A stretch of DNA of 64,000 nt, taken from contig CADCBB010000003.1 of NCBI GenBank assembly GCA_902799555.1, forward strand, positions 38,117 through 102,116, in the 5' to 3' direction. Positions 34,898 to 43,261 of this stretch are shown in pieces (the first letter of the stretch is position 1; every line of letters begins with the position of its first letter). The stretch is from an uncultured Bacteroidales bacterium. Its GTDB lineage: Bacteria > Bacteroidota > Bacteroidia > Bacteroidales > Paludibacteraceae. The notes under the pieces are model-generated. The model was not told where the DNA came from, did no database searches, and saw nothing but the letters and a program-made list of their open reading frames with translations. The position numbers and the translations under genes were made by a program.

Positions 34898-34980
34898 TTC
34901 GTTAATCCATTTGGAAAAAGACAAATCCAAAATATTCAAAAATTTTAGGCATAACAATTGTGTGTTTACATTTTGTGCTG

Positions 34981-35011
34981 CAAAATTACAAAAAATGTTC
35001 GATGTATGCAA
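34981..35011 (-). promoter_or_regulatory. Bacteroidetes-type promoter for the secreted repeat protein operon
   Basis: Minus strand: TTGCATAC, 20 nt spacer, TAATTTTG. About 80 nt before ATG 34897, and divergent from the metK promoter. Confidence 0.85.
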
Positions 35012-35048
35012 GTTTTTGGCAAAAAACTTAACTTTTTGTGCCTCAAAA

Positions 35049-35080
35049 TTTGCATATTCCAAATATTTGTAGTAATTTTG
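35049..35080 (+). promoter_or_regulatory. Bacteroidetes-type promoter for metK
   Basis: TTTGCATATTCC at 35049, 20 nt spacer, TAATTTTG at 35073-35080, then CAGCCG. Transcription from here produces the riboswitch leader. Confidence 0.88.
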
Positions 35081-35095
35081 CAGCCGATTTCGATC

Positions 35096-35142
35096 AGGAG
35101 GATGGATTTGACTGCTTGCAACCTCGTAAAAAAATGCTAAAA
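35096..35142 (+). promoter_or_regulatory. SAM-II-like riboswitch in the metK leader
   Basis: Matches the conserved SAM-II (SAM-alpha) core as I recall it: GATTTG-C (35105-35112), GCTTGCA (35114-35120), CGTAAA (35125-35130) and GCTAAAA (35136-35142), with P1 GAGG/CCTC (35098-35101 with 35122-35125). It lies between promoter and start codon of SAM synthetase, the expected target for SAM feedback. The pseudoknot pairing is not convincing by eye, so a covariance-model check is needed. Confidence 0.75.
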
Positions 35143-35148
35143 CTTGTG

Positions 35149-35181
35149 CCACAAGCTAAAACAGTCGCTTGTGGATTTTTT
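35149..35181 (+). terminator. Intrinsic terminator inside the metK leader
   Basis: Perfect 8-bp stem CCACAAGC (35149-35156) / GCTTGTGG (35167-35174), 10-nt loop, then A and six T. Sits 16 nt before the metK ATG. CTTGT (35144-35148) could pair with ACAAG (35151-35155), giving a competing hairpin, as in attenuators. Confidence 0.85.
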
Positions 35182-35196
35182 ATAATTATTAGTATT

Positions 35197-36450
35197 ATGC
35201 ATTATTTATTTACATCAGAATCGGTGTCGGAAGGACATCCGGACAAAGTGAGTGACCAGATATCGGATGCGATACTGGACAATATGTTAGCACAAGATCC
35301 GCACGCACACGTAGCATGCGAGACGCTGTGCACAACAGGACAGGTGGTGATCGCCGGCGAGGTGAGTTGCAAGGGATGGGTAGATATCCAGAAGATCGCC
35401 CGTAAGACGATCGCGGAGATCGGCTACACGAAAGCAGCGTATAAGTTCGAAGCCGAGAGTTGCGGCATCCTGACAGCGCTGCATGCTCAGTCCGCGGATA
35501 TCGACATGGGCGTGAGTCGTGCCAATGCCGAAGAGCAAGGAGCCGGCGACCAAGGTATGATGTTCGGCTATGCAACCGACGAGACGGATAACTACATGCC
35601 TCTGACCCTTGACCTGGCGCACACGCTGGTCTATACGCTCGCCCGCATCCGCAAAGAGGGCAAGCAGATGACCTATCTTCGTCCGGACAGCAAGAGCCAG
35701 GTGACGATCGAGTATGACGAGCAGAACCAGCCGGTTCGTATCGATACCATCGTATTAAGCACCCAGCATGATGAGGGCGTAACGCCAGAACAGATCAAGA
35801 AGGATATCATCGATATCCTGCTGCCGCGTGTAGCGACGCGAGACAGCCGTTACAGCCACCTGTTGCATGAGTTTTTGGCCGATAAGAACGCGAAGTTGTT
35901 AGTCAATCCGACGGGAAACTTCGTGATCGGCGGCCCTCACGGCGACACAGGTCTGACAGGACGCAAGATCATCGTAGATACCTACGGCGGTCGCGGGGCA
36001 CACGGCGGCGGTGCTTTTTCGGGTAAGGACCCATCGAAAGTGGATCGTTCGGCCGCTTATGCCGCCCGCTGGATCGCGAAACATCTGGTAGCCGCGGGTG
36101 TAGCCCATGAGGTGCTGGTTCAGGTGAGTTACGCCATCGGTGTAGCCGAGCCGGTATCGCTCTATGTAAACACCTACGGCACAGCAATCGTACCGATGAG
36201 CGATGCGGAGATAGCCGTTAAGGTAGCGCAGCTGTTTGACTTGCGTCCGGCTGCCATCATCCGTGATCTGAAATTGACACAGCCGATATACGAAGAGACC
36301 GCGAAATACGGTCATGTAGGTAGAACGAACGAGGTCGTTACGAAGACATTCTTCGATGCAGACGGCAATTCATTCACCCGCGAAGTAGAATTATTCACAT
36401 GGGAAAAATTGGATCGCTTAGCAGCCGTCAAGGCCGCATTTGGCTTGTAA
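35197..36450 (+). CDS. metK: S-adenosylmethionine synthetase
   Basis: Makes SAM from methionine and ATP. 417 aa from ATG 35197; in-frame upstream codons lie in the leader and are not translated in this reading. N-terminal [21 protein letters not shown] is the substrate-binding signature. [15 protein letters not shown] (adenine loop) and [16 protein letters not shown] (phosphate loop) are intact. Preceded by its own promoter, SAM-II-like riboswitch and terminator. The lspA start lies 52 nt inside its 3' end. Confidence 0.98.
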   Translation: MHYLFTSESVSEGHPDKVSDQISDAILDNMLAQDPHAHVACETLCTTGQVVIAGEVSCKGWVDIQKIARKTIAEIGYTKAAYKFEAESCGILTALHAQSADIDMGVSRANAEEQGAGDQGMMFGYATDETDNYMPLTLDLAHTLVYTLARIRKEGKQMTYLRPDSKSQVTIEYDEQNQPVRIDTIVLSTQHDEGVTPEQIKKDIIDILLPRVATRDSRYSHLLHEFLADKNAKLLVNPTGNFVIGGPHGDTGLTGRKIIVDTYGGRGAHGGGAFSGKDPSKVDRSAAYAARWIAKHLVAAGVAHEVLVQVSYAIGVAEPVSLYVNTYGTAIVPMSDAEIAVKVAQLFDLRPAAIIRDLKLTQPIYEETAKYGHVGRTNEVVTKTFFDADGNSFTREVELFTWEKLDRLAAVKAAFGL

Positions 36451-36947
36451 TAGGAATCGTACTTGGGGCCGTGGTGATCGACCAGGCCATAAAATTGTAT
36501 ATCGCCACCCATTTTGCGTTAGGCGAGAGCCGCGAGGTATTCTCGTGGTTCTGGCTGTGCTATGTGGAGAACAACGGTATGGCGTTTGGCATCGAGTGGT
36601 TCAGCAAGTTAGCGCTGACGCTCTTCCGGTTGGTGGCAGTAGGCCTGCTCAGCTGGTATATACATACCTTGATCAAGAAAGAAGAGACCTCCACCGGCTT
36701 TATCGCCACGATCGCCTTTATCATCGCCGGAGCGTTGGGAAACATCATCGACTGCGTATTCTACGGTAAGCTCTTCGGCTATGCGGGATGGTTCTACGGG
36801 AGAGTGGTCGATATGTTCTATTTTCCGCTGATCCGTAACGGCGCAGGCGAGGTACTTTTCTTCCGTCCGGTATTCAATTTTGCAGACAGTTGTATCACAT
36901 GTGCAGTAGGAGTCATATTGCTATTTTACTGGCGCTCTTTGCGGTAA
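36399..36947 (+). CDS. lspA: Lipoprotein signal peptidase (signal peptidase II)
   Basis: Cleaves prolipoproteins ahead of the lipid-modified cysteine. 182 aa, four membrane helices. Catalytic aspartates in [10 protein letters not shown] (about 118-127) and FNFADSCIT (about 160-168). Other family marks: NNGMAFG and a VDMFYFP segment. Overlaps metK by 52 nt and the DUF4296 gene by about 49 nt. The following gene is itself a predicted lipoprotein. Confidence 0.95.
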   Translation: MGKIGSLSSRQGRIWLVIGIVLGAVVIDQAIKLYIATHFALGESREVFSWFWLCYVENNGMAFGIEWFSKLALTLFRLVAVGLLSWYIHTLIKKEETSTGFIATIAFIIAGALGNIIDCVFYGKLFGYAGWFYGRVVDMFYFPLIRNGAGEVLFFRPVFNFADSCITCAVGVILLFYWRSLR

Positions 36948-37420
36948 TATGCGTCGGCTGTCGACCGGAAGGCATCATGAGTTCGCGTCAGATGCGGAAG
37001 GTGCTGATCGATATCCATAAGACGGAGGGTGCTATCCAGGCGGCAGGCGTACGGTATGACGCCTACGAAGAGCGGGATATGTACTATGCGCAGGTATTAG
37101 AGAAACACGGCATCACGCAGGCGCAGTTCGATTCGTCGATCGTATGGTACACTGCCCATCCGCAATTCTTCAATAAGATCTACCCGAAAGTGCTCAAAGA
37201 GATCGAAGCGGAAGAGGAGGCCTTTGTGGCAGCGCACCAAGACGAATTGAGCACTCTGGCACCGGCCGTAACGGATATGACCGTAGCGGAGAAGGTCTTC
37301 ACCCGCTACGATCTGGACAGTGTACTATGGGTACAGCGGAACGGTTACCCCAACTCGTGGCAGCCCTTAGTGCATGATTTTAAAGATGAGCTCTTTCCAC
37401 AGATCGGCGTCCTTCGCTGA
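36899..37420 (+). CDS. DUF4296 lipoprotein
   Basis: 173 aa from ATG 36899. Signal peptide with lipobox ICVGC (Cys at about 21). The mature helical domain holds the DUF4296 pattern: MRKVLIDIHKTEGAIQ, YYAQVLEKHGITQAQFDSSIVWYTAHPQFFNKIYPKVLKEI. Known only as a conserved Bacteroidetes envelope lipoprotein, often encoded beside lspA. Function unknown. Converges on holA with a 54-bp overlap. Confidence 0.85.
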   Translation: MCSRSHIAILLALFAVICVGCRPEGIMSSRQMRKVLIDIHKTEGAIQAAGVRYDAYEERDMYYAQVLEKHGITQAQFDSSIVWYTAHPQFFNKIYPKVLKEIEAEEEAFVAAHQDELSTLAPAVTDMTVAEKVFTRYDLDSVLWVQRNGYPNSWQPLVHDFKDELFPQIGVLR

Positions 37421-38398
37421 GGGGTTATTGACGCCCTTGAGCCGCGCATCCATCTCCCGCAGATAGCCTACGATAAGGAAAGTCTTACCGGCCGGATAAC
37501 GTCTGGCCGCCATCTCATAATCTTTGACGAAATAGGGGTTGATGCCTAACTCTCTGGCCACCGTCGCCTGCGACTTATCCGGCATGTAATGATACATGAG
37601 CAAATTGGAGAAGAAGGTAAAGAGCGGGGCTATCTCGCGGATCATGACATGCTCTTTCGTGGAGGCAAAATAGAGGGCGATGCGGTTCGCTTTGACGATA
37701 TCGCCGCGAATAAGCGCCGCCTGCAATTCCATGATATTATAATCTTTGGAGATGCCGATATTTCGCTCGACGAGCGCGGCATCGATGGTATGGACGCCCT
37801 CGGGACGTCCTGCTATCAGTTTATCCAACGCGCCCACAATAGCCGAGAGATCCGTACCGATATGATCCGCCAATAACGGCGCCACTTTCGGATCGATCTG
37901 TATCTCGGGATGTTCTTTTTTGTAGTCGGCTATATAGGCGCTGATCCAGCGTTCGACCTCATAGTCCCGCAGCTTATCGGACTGCATCCAAACGACCTGC
38001 GGATGCTCGGCGATCTTCTTCCATATATTCTGCCGTTTGTCGGGTTTGCCGTTAAAGCAGATGACGAGCACCGTCTGCGGCATGACGGCAGCGAGGTAGG
38101 CTTCGAGGGCCTCCCATTTCTTGACGGTCTGTGCTTCGCGTACAATAACGACCTTACGACCTCCCATCATCGCGTATCCGCGTGCGGCACTGACGACAGG
38201 GGCGATATCCGCCCCTTGCAAGTCGCGTCCATAGACGACCTGTTGGTCAAACTCCCGCGCCATCTCATCCAAGGCGTTCTCGGCAATGAAATCATACACC
38301 CGGTCGATATAATAGGGTTCTTCGCCGCACAGGATATAGATCGGCGCATACTTACCGGCCTTGAGTTCGGCCATGATATCAGGGAATTTCTTAGTCAT
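37367..38398 (-). CDS. holA: DNA polymerase III subunit delta
   Basis: Clamp-loader subunit that opens the sliding clamp. 343 aa, typical length. N-terminal AAA+-like fold: PIYILCGEEPYYIDRVYDFI (Walker-like region degenerate, as in delta), RKVVIVREAQTVKKWEALEAYL, then DLSAIVGALDKLIAG, NIGISKDYNIMELQAAL and a C-terminal helical collar domain. The start codon lies in a TGATTGA heptamer array shared with the 3' end of the upstream gene. Confidence 0.95.
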   Translation of the reverse strand: MTKKFPDIMAELKAGKYAPIYILCGEEPYYIDRVYDFIAENALDEMAREFDQQVVYGRDLQGADIAPVVSAARGYAMMGGRKVVIVREAQTVKKWEALEAYLAAVMPQTVLVICFNGKPDKRQNIWKKIAEHPQVVWMQSDKLRDYEVERWISAYIADYKKEHPEIQIDPKVAPLLADHIGTDLSAIVGALDKLIAGRPEGVHTIDAALVERNIGISKDYNIMELQAALIRGDIVKANRIALYFASTKEHVMIREIAPLFTFFSNLLMYHYMPDKSQATVARELGINPYFVKDYEMAARRYPAGKTFLIVGYLREMDARLKGVNNPSAKDADLWKELIFKIMH

Positions 38399-39938
38399 TG
38401 ATGATTGATGATTGATGATTTGGAGGAAGGTAGATCATGTATTTATATGCAGAGCGGTCTAGCGTCCGATAGCCGTGCGCACGGAGCATATTCTCCAGAC
38501 AGGACTCGGTATCGCGGTCGTTCTCTTTCTTAAAGCCCGGCGCAAACGAGCAGAAGACGATGGGCTGTCGTGCCTCGATGAACGCTTCGTATTTGCGCGT
38601 ATAAACCGAATCATAAATATTGGACCAGAACTCATTATACACCGCCGCCTCACAGCCTGTGATAGCGCGCATGAGGTGCATGCTACGCCCTACAGCCAGC
38701 ACCTCTCCGGCCAGGCTATCCCGGTCGGCAAGCACCTGCTGCATCCATGCTTCTTCTTTGTCCGTGATCCGGATATGGGTGTAGGGCGCTATTTGCGAAG
38801 GGGTATTCGAGACGCGGAGGTTACTGCTGCCGACACTATTGATGGAGAAACGGATCATGACCGTGACCGCGAAGATAGCGAGGAGCGGAAAGAGAAACCG
38901 CCGCATCGGTGCTTCGTACGATGATGCCGCGACAGGAAGCAGACAGAGCACGGCAGGGAAGAGCTTGAGCCAAGCCATGTCGGTACCTAAGGTCGCTATC
39001 ATCAAGATGATAGCTCCAATTGGTAATTGGTAATTTGTAATTGGTAATTTGCCAACTGCTAAGACGAGGACCATGGCGGAGATCATGTAGGTCAGGTCGA
39101 TATTATACCATTTCCATGTCGGGATGGCGTAGGTGACGTAACAGCTGAGGAGAGCGCCGACAATGACTCCTGCTAAAATTTGAAATTTGATATTTGCTAT
39201 TTGAGATTTATATCCTATCGCGAGGGCGCCGCCTCCCATCAAAAGGTAGAGGATTAGCACATAACTACGCTCCCATAGGGCGGAGATCATCTCCCCTACT
39301 CCGTGGCTACCCATGGACGGATCCATGGAGACCGGCGTGATGAGGGCGTAGCCTAACAGATAGACGAGTCCGGCAGACAAGGCAGCGATAGGCACGAGCC
39401 AAAGGCTCTTCTTACGCCACAACGGAATAAGGATCAGCAGGACCAATATATTCGGGAAACGGACAGTTACGGCTATTCCGGCAAGAATAGCCGTGACTAT
39501 TTGTAATTTGTCATTGGTTATTTGTGATTTAACGGCACAGACCCAGATGGCGGAGAGAAGGAGGACGGTGAGGGTGCCTGAACTGAACTCCTGGAACGCG
39601 CCGTAGTTCATGAAGGCGAAAGCGAGAGCGAGCCAATGGATATTATCGCGTCGCTGCTCTTTGGTCAGCAGCGCGCAGTAGGGCAGCACGATAGCAGCCG
39701 CTACCGTAGCCCACGCGGTGAGCCTCAGCATGAGCAGGTTCGCCCCGAAGAGCCGCACGAGTGCAGCACCGGTGAGGATCGTACCGACAGCCATCCATCC
39801 GCATTCGAGTGTCTGGTACTTATAGAGCCAATACAGCGGATCTTGCGGATTACCAAAACCCGCAAAGACGAACCATAAGGACCAGCCGATAGCGAAGAGT
39901 AAAAGGCTTACTGATAGTATGTCTTTATAAGATCGCAT
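38391..39938 (-). CDS. Polytopic membrane protein (GT-C-like) with heptamer-encoded insertions
   Basis: 515 aa, about eleven membrane helices followed by a soluble C-terminal part (about 385-515; MQQVLADRDSLAGEVLAVGRSMHL, ENMLRAHGYRTLDRS). General layout resembles membrane glycosyltransferases or polymerases that use lipid-linked sugars, but I see no catalytic motif. Three internal loops carry peptides from period-7 DNA repeats: KSQITNDKLQIVT (about 137-149), KSQIANIKFQILAG (about 244-257) and KLPITNYQLPIGA (about 296-308). The last residues (NHQSSIIND) come from a fourth. Overlaps the aminotransferase gene by 31 bp. Function unknown. Confidence 0.8.
   Translation of the reverse strand: MRSYKDILSVSLLLFAIGWSLWFVFAGFGNPQDPLYWLYKYQTLECGWMAVGTILTGAALVRLFGANLLMLRLTAWATVAAAIVLPYCALLTKEQRRDNIHWLALAFAFMNYGAFQEFSSGTLTVLLLSAIWVCAVKSQITNDKLQIVTAILAGIAVTVRFPNILVLLILIPLWRKKSLWLVPIAALSAGLVYLLGYALITPVSMDPSMGSHGVGEMISALWERSYVLILYLLMGGGALAIGYKSQIANIKFQILAGVIVGALLSCYVTYAIPTWKWYNIDLTYMISAMVLVLAVGKLPITNYQLPIGAIILMIATLGTDMAWLKLFPAVLCLLPVAASSYEAPMRRFLFPLLAIFAVTVMIRFSINSVGSSNLRVSNTPSQIAPYTHIRITDKEEAWMQQVLADRDSLAGEVLAVGRSMHLMRAITGCEAAVYNEFWSNIYDSVYTRKYEAFIEARQPIVFCSFAPGFKKENDRDTESCLENMLRAHGYRTLDRSAYKYMIYLPPNHQSSIIND
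38395..38422. repeat. Period-7 repeat across the holA start
   Basis: Four TGATTGA-type 7-mers covering the holA ATG and the last codons of the upstream membrane protein. Confidence 0.85.
39017..39053 (-). repeat. In-frame period-7 repeat 1 in the membrane protein
   Basis: Five GTAATTG/GTAATTT 7-mers, read as KLPITNYQLPIG. Confidence 0.9.
39175..39211 (-). repeat. In-frame period-7 repeat 2 in the membrane protein
   Basis: Five AAATTTG/ATATTTG/CTATTTG 7-mers, read as YKSQIANIKFQIL. Confidence 0.85.
39497..39531 (-). repeat. In-frame period-7 repeat 3 in the membrane protein
   Basis: Five GTAATTT/GTCATTG/GTTATTT/GTGATTT 7-mers, read as KSQITNDKLQIV. Confidence 0.85.
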
Positions 39939-41062
39939 ATGGTGTTTACTTGCTCGATCGTCAGGTCATAGAAGAGCGGCAGACGCACGAGGCAATCGGC
40001 ATAACGATCGCACTCGGGCAGTTGACGTCCGTCATGGCGGGACTTGTAGAACTCACTGCTATGCAGGCTCAGATAATGGAACACCGCTCCTACCCCGTTC
40101 TCTTTGAGGTACTTGATGAGGGCCGTACGTGCTTCGAGAGACGGCAGGACGAGGTAGAACATATGCGCATTATTGGTCGCATAATCCGGTATATCCGGCA
40201 AGGAGAAGCAACCCTTGTCAGCCAGCGGTTTCAAGCGTTTCTGATAAGTCTCCCAGATGTATTTGCGTTTATGCTGGATGGCATCGATATTCTCCAGTTG
40301 CGCCCATAGGAAAGCGGCATTCACTTCGCTGGGCAGGAAAGAGGAGCCCATATCGACCCATCCGTACTTATTGACCTCTCCGCGGAAGAACTCGGCACGG
40401 TTGGTACCTTTCTCCCAGATGATCTCGGCACGGCGAATAAAACGCTCATCGTTCACGACCAACAGACCACCTTCCCCTCCGGCGGTGATATTCTTCGTCT
40501 CGTGGAAAGAGAAAGCAGCGAGATGACCGATGCTGCCTAAAGGCAGAATTTGTGATTTATGATTTCTGATTTTTGATTTGTAGTAGCTGTCGATTGCTTG
40601 TGCGGCATCTTCGACCACGAGCAGATGATGCTTGTCAGCGATGGTCATGATGGCATCCATGTCGCATGCTACACCGGCATAGTGAACAGGCACGATGACC
40701 TTGGTACGCGGTGTGATGAGGGCTTCCAGCGTCTCGGCATCGAGGTTCGGGTTGCGCTTCATGCTATCGGCAAACACCACTTTCGCCCCTTCGCGCAGGA
40801 AAGCCAAAGCGGTACTGACGAAGGTATAGGAAGGGATGATAACCTCATCGCCCGGCCGGAGATCGCAGAGCATGGCGCACATCTCGAGTGCGTCCGTACC
40901 GGAGGTGGTAAGCAGACATTTGCGGAAACCGTAGCGCTCTTCGAACCACGCCTGGCAGCGCTTGGTGAACATACCGTTACCGGATAACTTACCGTTATAC
41001 ACGGCCTGGTACATGTAATGGGCTTCTTTGCCCGTCAGAGTTGGTCTGTTAAAATCTATCAT
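39908..41062 (-). CDS. rffA: dTDP-4-amino-4,6-dideoxygalactose transaminase-like aminotransferase (RffA/WecE)
   Basis: PLP enzyme of the DegT/DnrJ/EryC1 family that makes amino-deoxy sugars. 384 aa. FNRPTLTGKEAHYMYQA at the N-terminus and TSGTDALEMCAML, DEVIIPSYTFVSTA, EDAAQAIDSYY and the Schiff-base lysine region SFHETKNITAGGEGG match RffA. Between AQAIDSYYK and GSIGHLAAFSFHE, a period-7 DNA repeat adds about ten residues (SKIRNHKSQIL) just ahead of the active-site lysine region. Other family members have only a short GKPLG-like link there as I recall. Probably still active. Confidence 0.92.
   Translation of the reverse strand: MIDFNRPTLTGKEAHYMYQAVYNGKLSGNGMFTKRCQAWFEERYGFRKCLLTTSGTDALEMCAMLCDLRPGDEVIIPSYTFVSTALAFLREGAKVVFADSMKRNPNLDAETLEALITPRTKVIVPVHYAGVACDMDAIMTIADKHHLLVVEDAAQAIDSYYKSKIRNHKSQILPLGSIGHLAAFSFHETKNITAGGEGGLLVVNDERFIRRAEIIWEKGTNRAEFFRGEVNKYGWVDMGSSFLPSEVNAAFLWAQLENIDAIQHKRKYIWETYQKRLKPLADKGCFSLPDIPDYATNNAHMFYLVLPSLEARTALIKYLKENGVGAVFHYLSLHSSEFYKSRHDGRQLPECDRYADCLVRLPLFYDLTIEQVNTICDLIKTYYQ
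40548..40582 (-). repeat. In-frame period-7 repeat in the aminotransferase gene
   Basis: Five GATTTAT/GATTTCT/GATTTTT 7-mers, read on the minus strand as KSKIRNHKSQI. Confidence 0.9.
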
Positions 41063-41080
41063 AGTATAAAAATATTTTCG

Positions 41081-42262
41081 TTAATGAAAAGTCTGCATGA
41101 TCAGGAATCGCAGCAGATAAACGATACCGAAGATCACATGAAGGCCATAAAGCGCTACCATACCTATCTCACGTTTCTGCCAGCCGTTCTTTTGAACGCC
41201 CTGCACCACTACTTTCAACACATAATAATATACAAACCACATGGCAGCATAGATTTGCCATGCAAAATTACCATGGCTGGCTCTCGGTCCTCTCTCCACG
41301 CAGAAGAGGAAGATGCCCAACGCAACCGCCAAGAGGCCTGCCACCGTATAGAACTCATAATCTTTGCGTATCTCTTTCCAGTACAGCCAGGCAAAGATAA
41401 TCGGCAGAGCCAGAGAAACCGTCCAGGACTGCAGACGCACCTGCCAGAAAGGCCATTGAGCAAAGCGCTCCGCCGTGATAGCAACGCCTCCTGTTCCGCC
41501 GGAAGGGAAGAAGAGGAAGATCGTCAGGTACTCATACAGCACGGCGCATACACCTGCTGCAACCGGTATCATCATGAGCCAGAACGTTTTGCTGAAGCGA
41601 TATCTCATCCAGTAGATGATCGGGAAAACGACTGCGTAGATGAAGAAGAAACTGGGTTTGACCAACACGCTCAGCATCAAGGAAAGGCCGATATACCAGG
41701 TACGGCGTGGGTCATACTGCTCCAACTGGCGAATAGACAACAGATAAGCAATGATGGCAAAAGGCATCATGCAGATAAAGGTACTGTTATGCCACTCGTT
41801 CGGCGTGAGATAGATCAGATGCATATAATGCAAATGAGGCCATATGCCCGGGAAGAAATACAGCACGGGAATGATATACACCACCAGTAACGCAGCCGAC
41901 ATCATACGTGCCCAGCGTTGGTCTATATCCAGGGCAAATGCATTGCGCACGATCACATATTTGGCTGTATTGGCAGCGGCCACCACCAACGCAAAAGCGA
42001 CATAGATAGCGATCATATCGCCGGAGAAAAGCGTCAGGAGATTGACGATGAAATACATGAGAAAATTACCGGAGAACATATGTGAATCCGGTACGGTCAC
42101 ATAATCCCGAATCGCCTCAGCATGCGTTTGAAAATCCGAAGCCGACACAGGGAACGCAAAGAGGACATAGGTGAATATCGCCATCATCGCGGCAAAAACA
42201 GCCAGTACATCTCCGTTCGTTCGGAAGAAAGCTAAGATTCGTTTCATAGGCATGTTATTCAA
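41081..42262 (-). CDS. Polytopic membrane protein of the glycan cluster
   Basis: 393 aa with about ten hydrophobic helices from residue 17 onward. An early loop between the first helices has FPVSASDFQTHAEAIRDYV, with acidic/His residues where membrane GT-C enzymes often keep the catalytic Asp. WPHLHYMHLIYLTPNEWHNSTF is another conserved-looking loop. No Pfam-type signature that I can name. Its place between aminotransferase and epimerase suggests a role in transferring or polymerising a lipid-linked sugar. Start at 42262, or MKRIL five codons later. Confidence 0.8.
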   Translation of the reverse strand: MNNMPMKRILAFFRTNGDVLAVFAAMMAIFTYVLFAFPVSASDFQTHAEAIRDYVTVPDSHMFSGNFLMYFIVNLLTLFSGDMIAIYVAFALVVAAANTAKYVIVRNAFALDIDQRWARMMSAALLVVYIIPVLYFFPGIWPHLHYMHLIYLTPNEWHNSTFICMMPFAIIAYLLSIRQLEQYDPRRTWYIGLSLMLSVLVKPSFFFIYAVVFPIIYWMRYRFSKTFWLMMIPVAAGVCAVLYEYLTIFLFFPSGGTGGVAITAERFAQWPFWQVRLQSWTVSLALPIIFAWLYWKEIRKDYEFYTVAGLLAVALGIFLFCVERGPRASHGNFAWQIYAAMWFVYYYVLKVVVQGVQKNGWQKREIGMVALYGLHVIFGIVYLLRFLIMQTFH

Positions 42263-43261
42263 TTATTCGTAGTCAGCTTCGGTGCCCCATATCTTGGCGA
42301 AACGTTGTGCGGCGCGTTCGTTCTTGAGCCACACGCAGTAGTCATGCCAGGTATAACGGGGTTCGTAGCCTAATTCTTTTTTCGTTTTGGATATATCGAG
42401 TATATATTGCGAGCAGAGGGGTTTATCCGGTGCGTAGGTAACCTCGGACTTATGTCCCTCGTGTCCGAACACATCGATGATGGCGCGAATACGTTCCTCA
42501 AGAGACGAACCGCCGGATCCGATATTATAGATGCCGCCGTCATGGGTGACGGTAGCACATTTCTCGATGATCTGCAGGAAATCTTCCACATGGCAGGTCT
42601 CGAGTACGCGGGTCGGATCGCCCCATATCTCGATGGGTTCGCCTTTCTCGGCCTTGGAAATGAAGAACCAATCGTTGATAAGGGTCTTCTTGCCGTCGGT
42701 GAAGGTGTAATGGTTCGGATGGTACTGATAGACCTTGGACAGGCGCACGATGAAACGCTGCAGCCCGTACTCGCGATGGTACATCTCGATCATCTCGACG
42801 GCTGCCATCTTGGCAATGACGTACATCTGATGGTCTCCTACCAGCGGTACGCGTTTCTCGGCATCGGCAGAGATGGGTTCGCGACTACCAAAGAGGTAAT
42901 GTATATCGAAGAGGGTCTGCGGGAAGATGATACGCGGTATCTTGTTTTCCCGCATCCATTCCAGCACGTTAAACGTACCCTTGATGATCGAGTTGATATA
43001 GCGTTCCGCCACGTAGCCCTCCATGGAAGCCGGCAGGTCTCCTGCAAAATCCGCTACCACATCAATATCCGTCGGCAGTTGGGCAAAAGACGCTTTGTCC
43101 GTAATATCCACCGAGTAATAAGGGATAGCATAGTCCGCAAAGAAACCTCCGTCATCTTTCCGACGGCTGGCTGCGATCACTCTCCAGCCCAGCTTATGGA
43201 AATGGAGCGTTATATAAGCGCCTAAATTACCGGTAGCACCGAGCACTAAGATGGATTTCAT
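42263..43261 (-). CDS. NAD-dependent epimerase/dehydratase (extended SDR)
   Basis: 332 aa. Rossmann motif GATGNLGAYITLHFHKLGW (8-26), active-site tyrosine and lysine in MYVIAKMAAVEM (YxxxK), and the sugar-binding C-terminal half typical of nucleotide-sugar epimerases/reductases (PIEIWGDPTRVLETCHVEDF, YNIGSGGSSLEERIRAI). Probably modifies the sugar made or aminated by its neighbours. Exact reaction not clear. Overlaps the ATP-grasp gene by 4 nt. Confidence 0.9.
   Translation of the reverse strand: MKSILVLGATGNLGAYITLHFHKLGWRVIAASRRKDDGGFFADYAIPYYSVDITDKASFAQLPTDIDVVADFAGDLPASMEGYVAERYINSIIKGTFNVLEWMRENKIPRIIFPQTLFDIHYLFGSREPISADAEKRVPLVGDHQMYVIAKMAAVEMIEMYHREYGLQRFIVRLSKVYQYHPNHYTFTDGKKTLINDWFFISKAEKGEPIEIWGDPTRVLETCHVEDFLQIIEKCATVTHDGGIYNIGSGGSSLEERIRAIIDVFGHEGHKSEVTYAPDKPLCSQYILDISKTKKELGYEPRYTWHDYCVWLKNERAAQRFAKIWGTEADYE

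Noticed and set aside
34898-35152. N-terminal extension of the secreted repeat protein
   Set aside because: It crosses its own promoter at 34981-35011, and the signal peptide begins at 34897.
35038-35196. N-terminal extension of metK
   Set aside because: These codons overlap the promoter, riboswitch and terminator; the conserved MetK start is at 35197.
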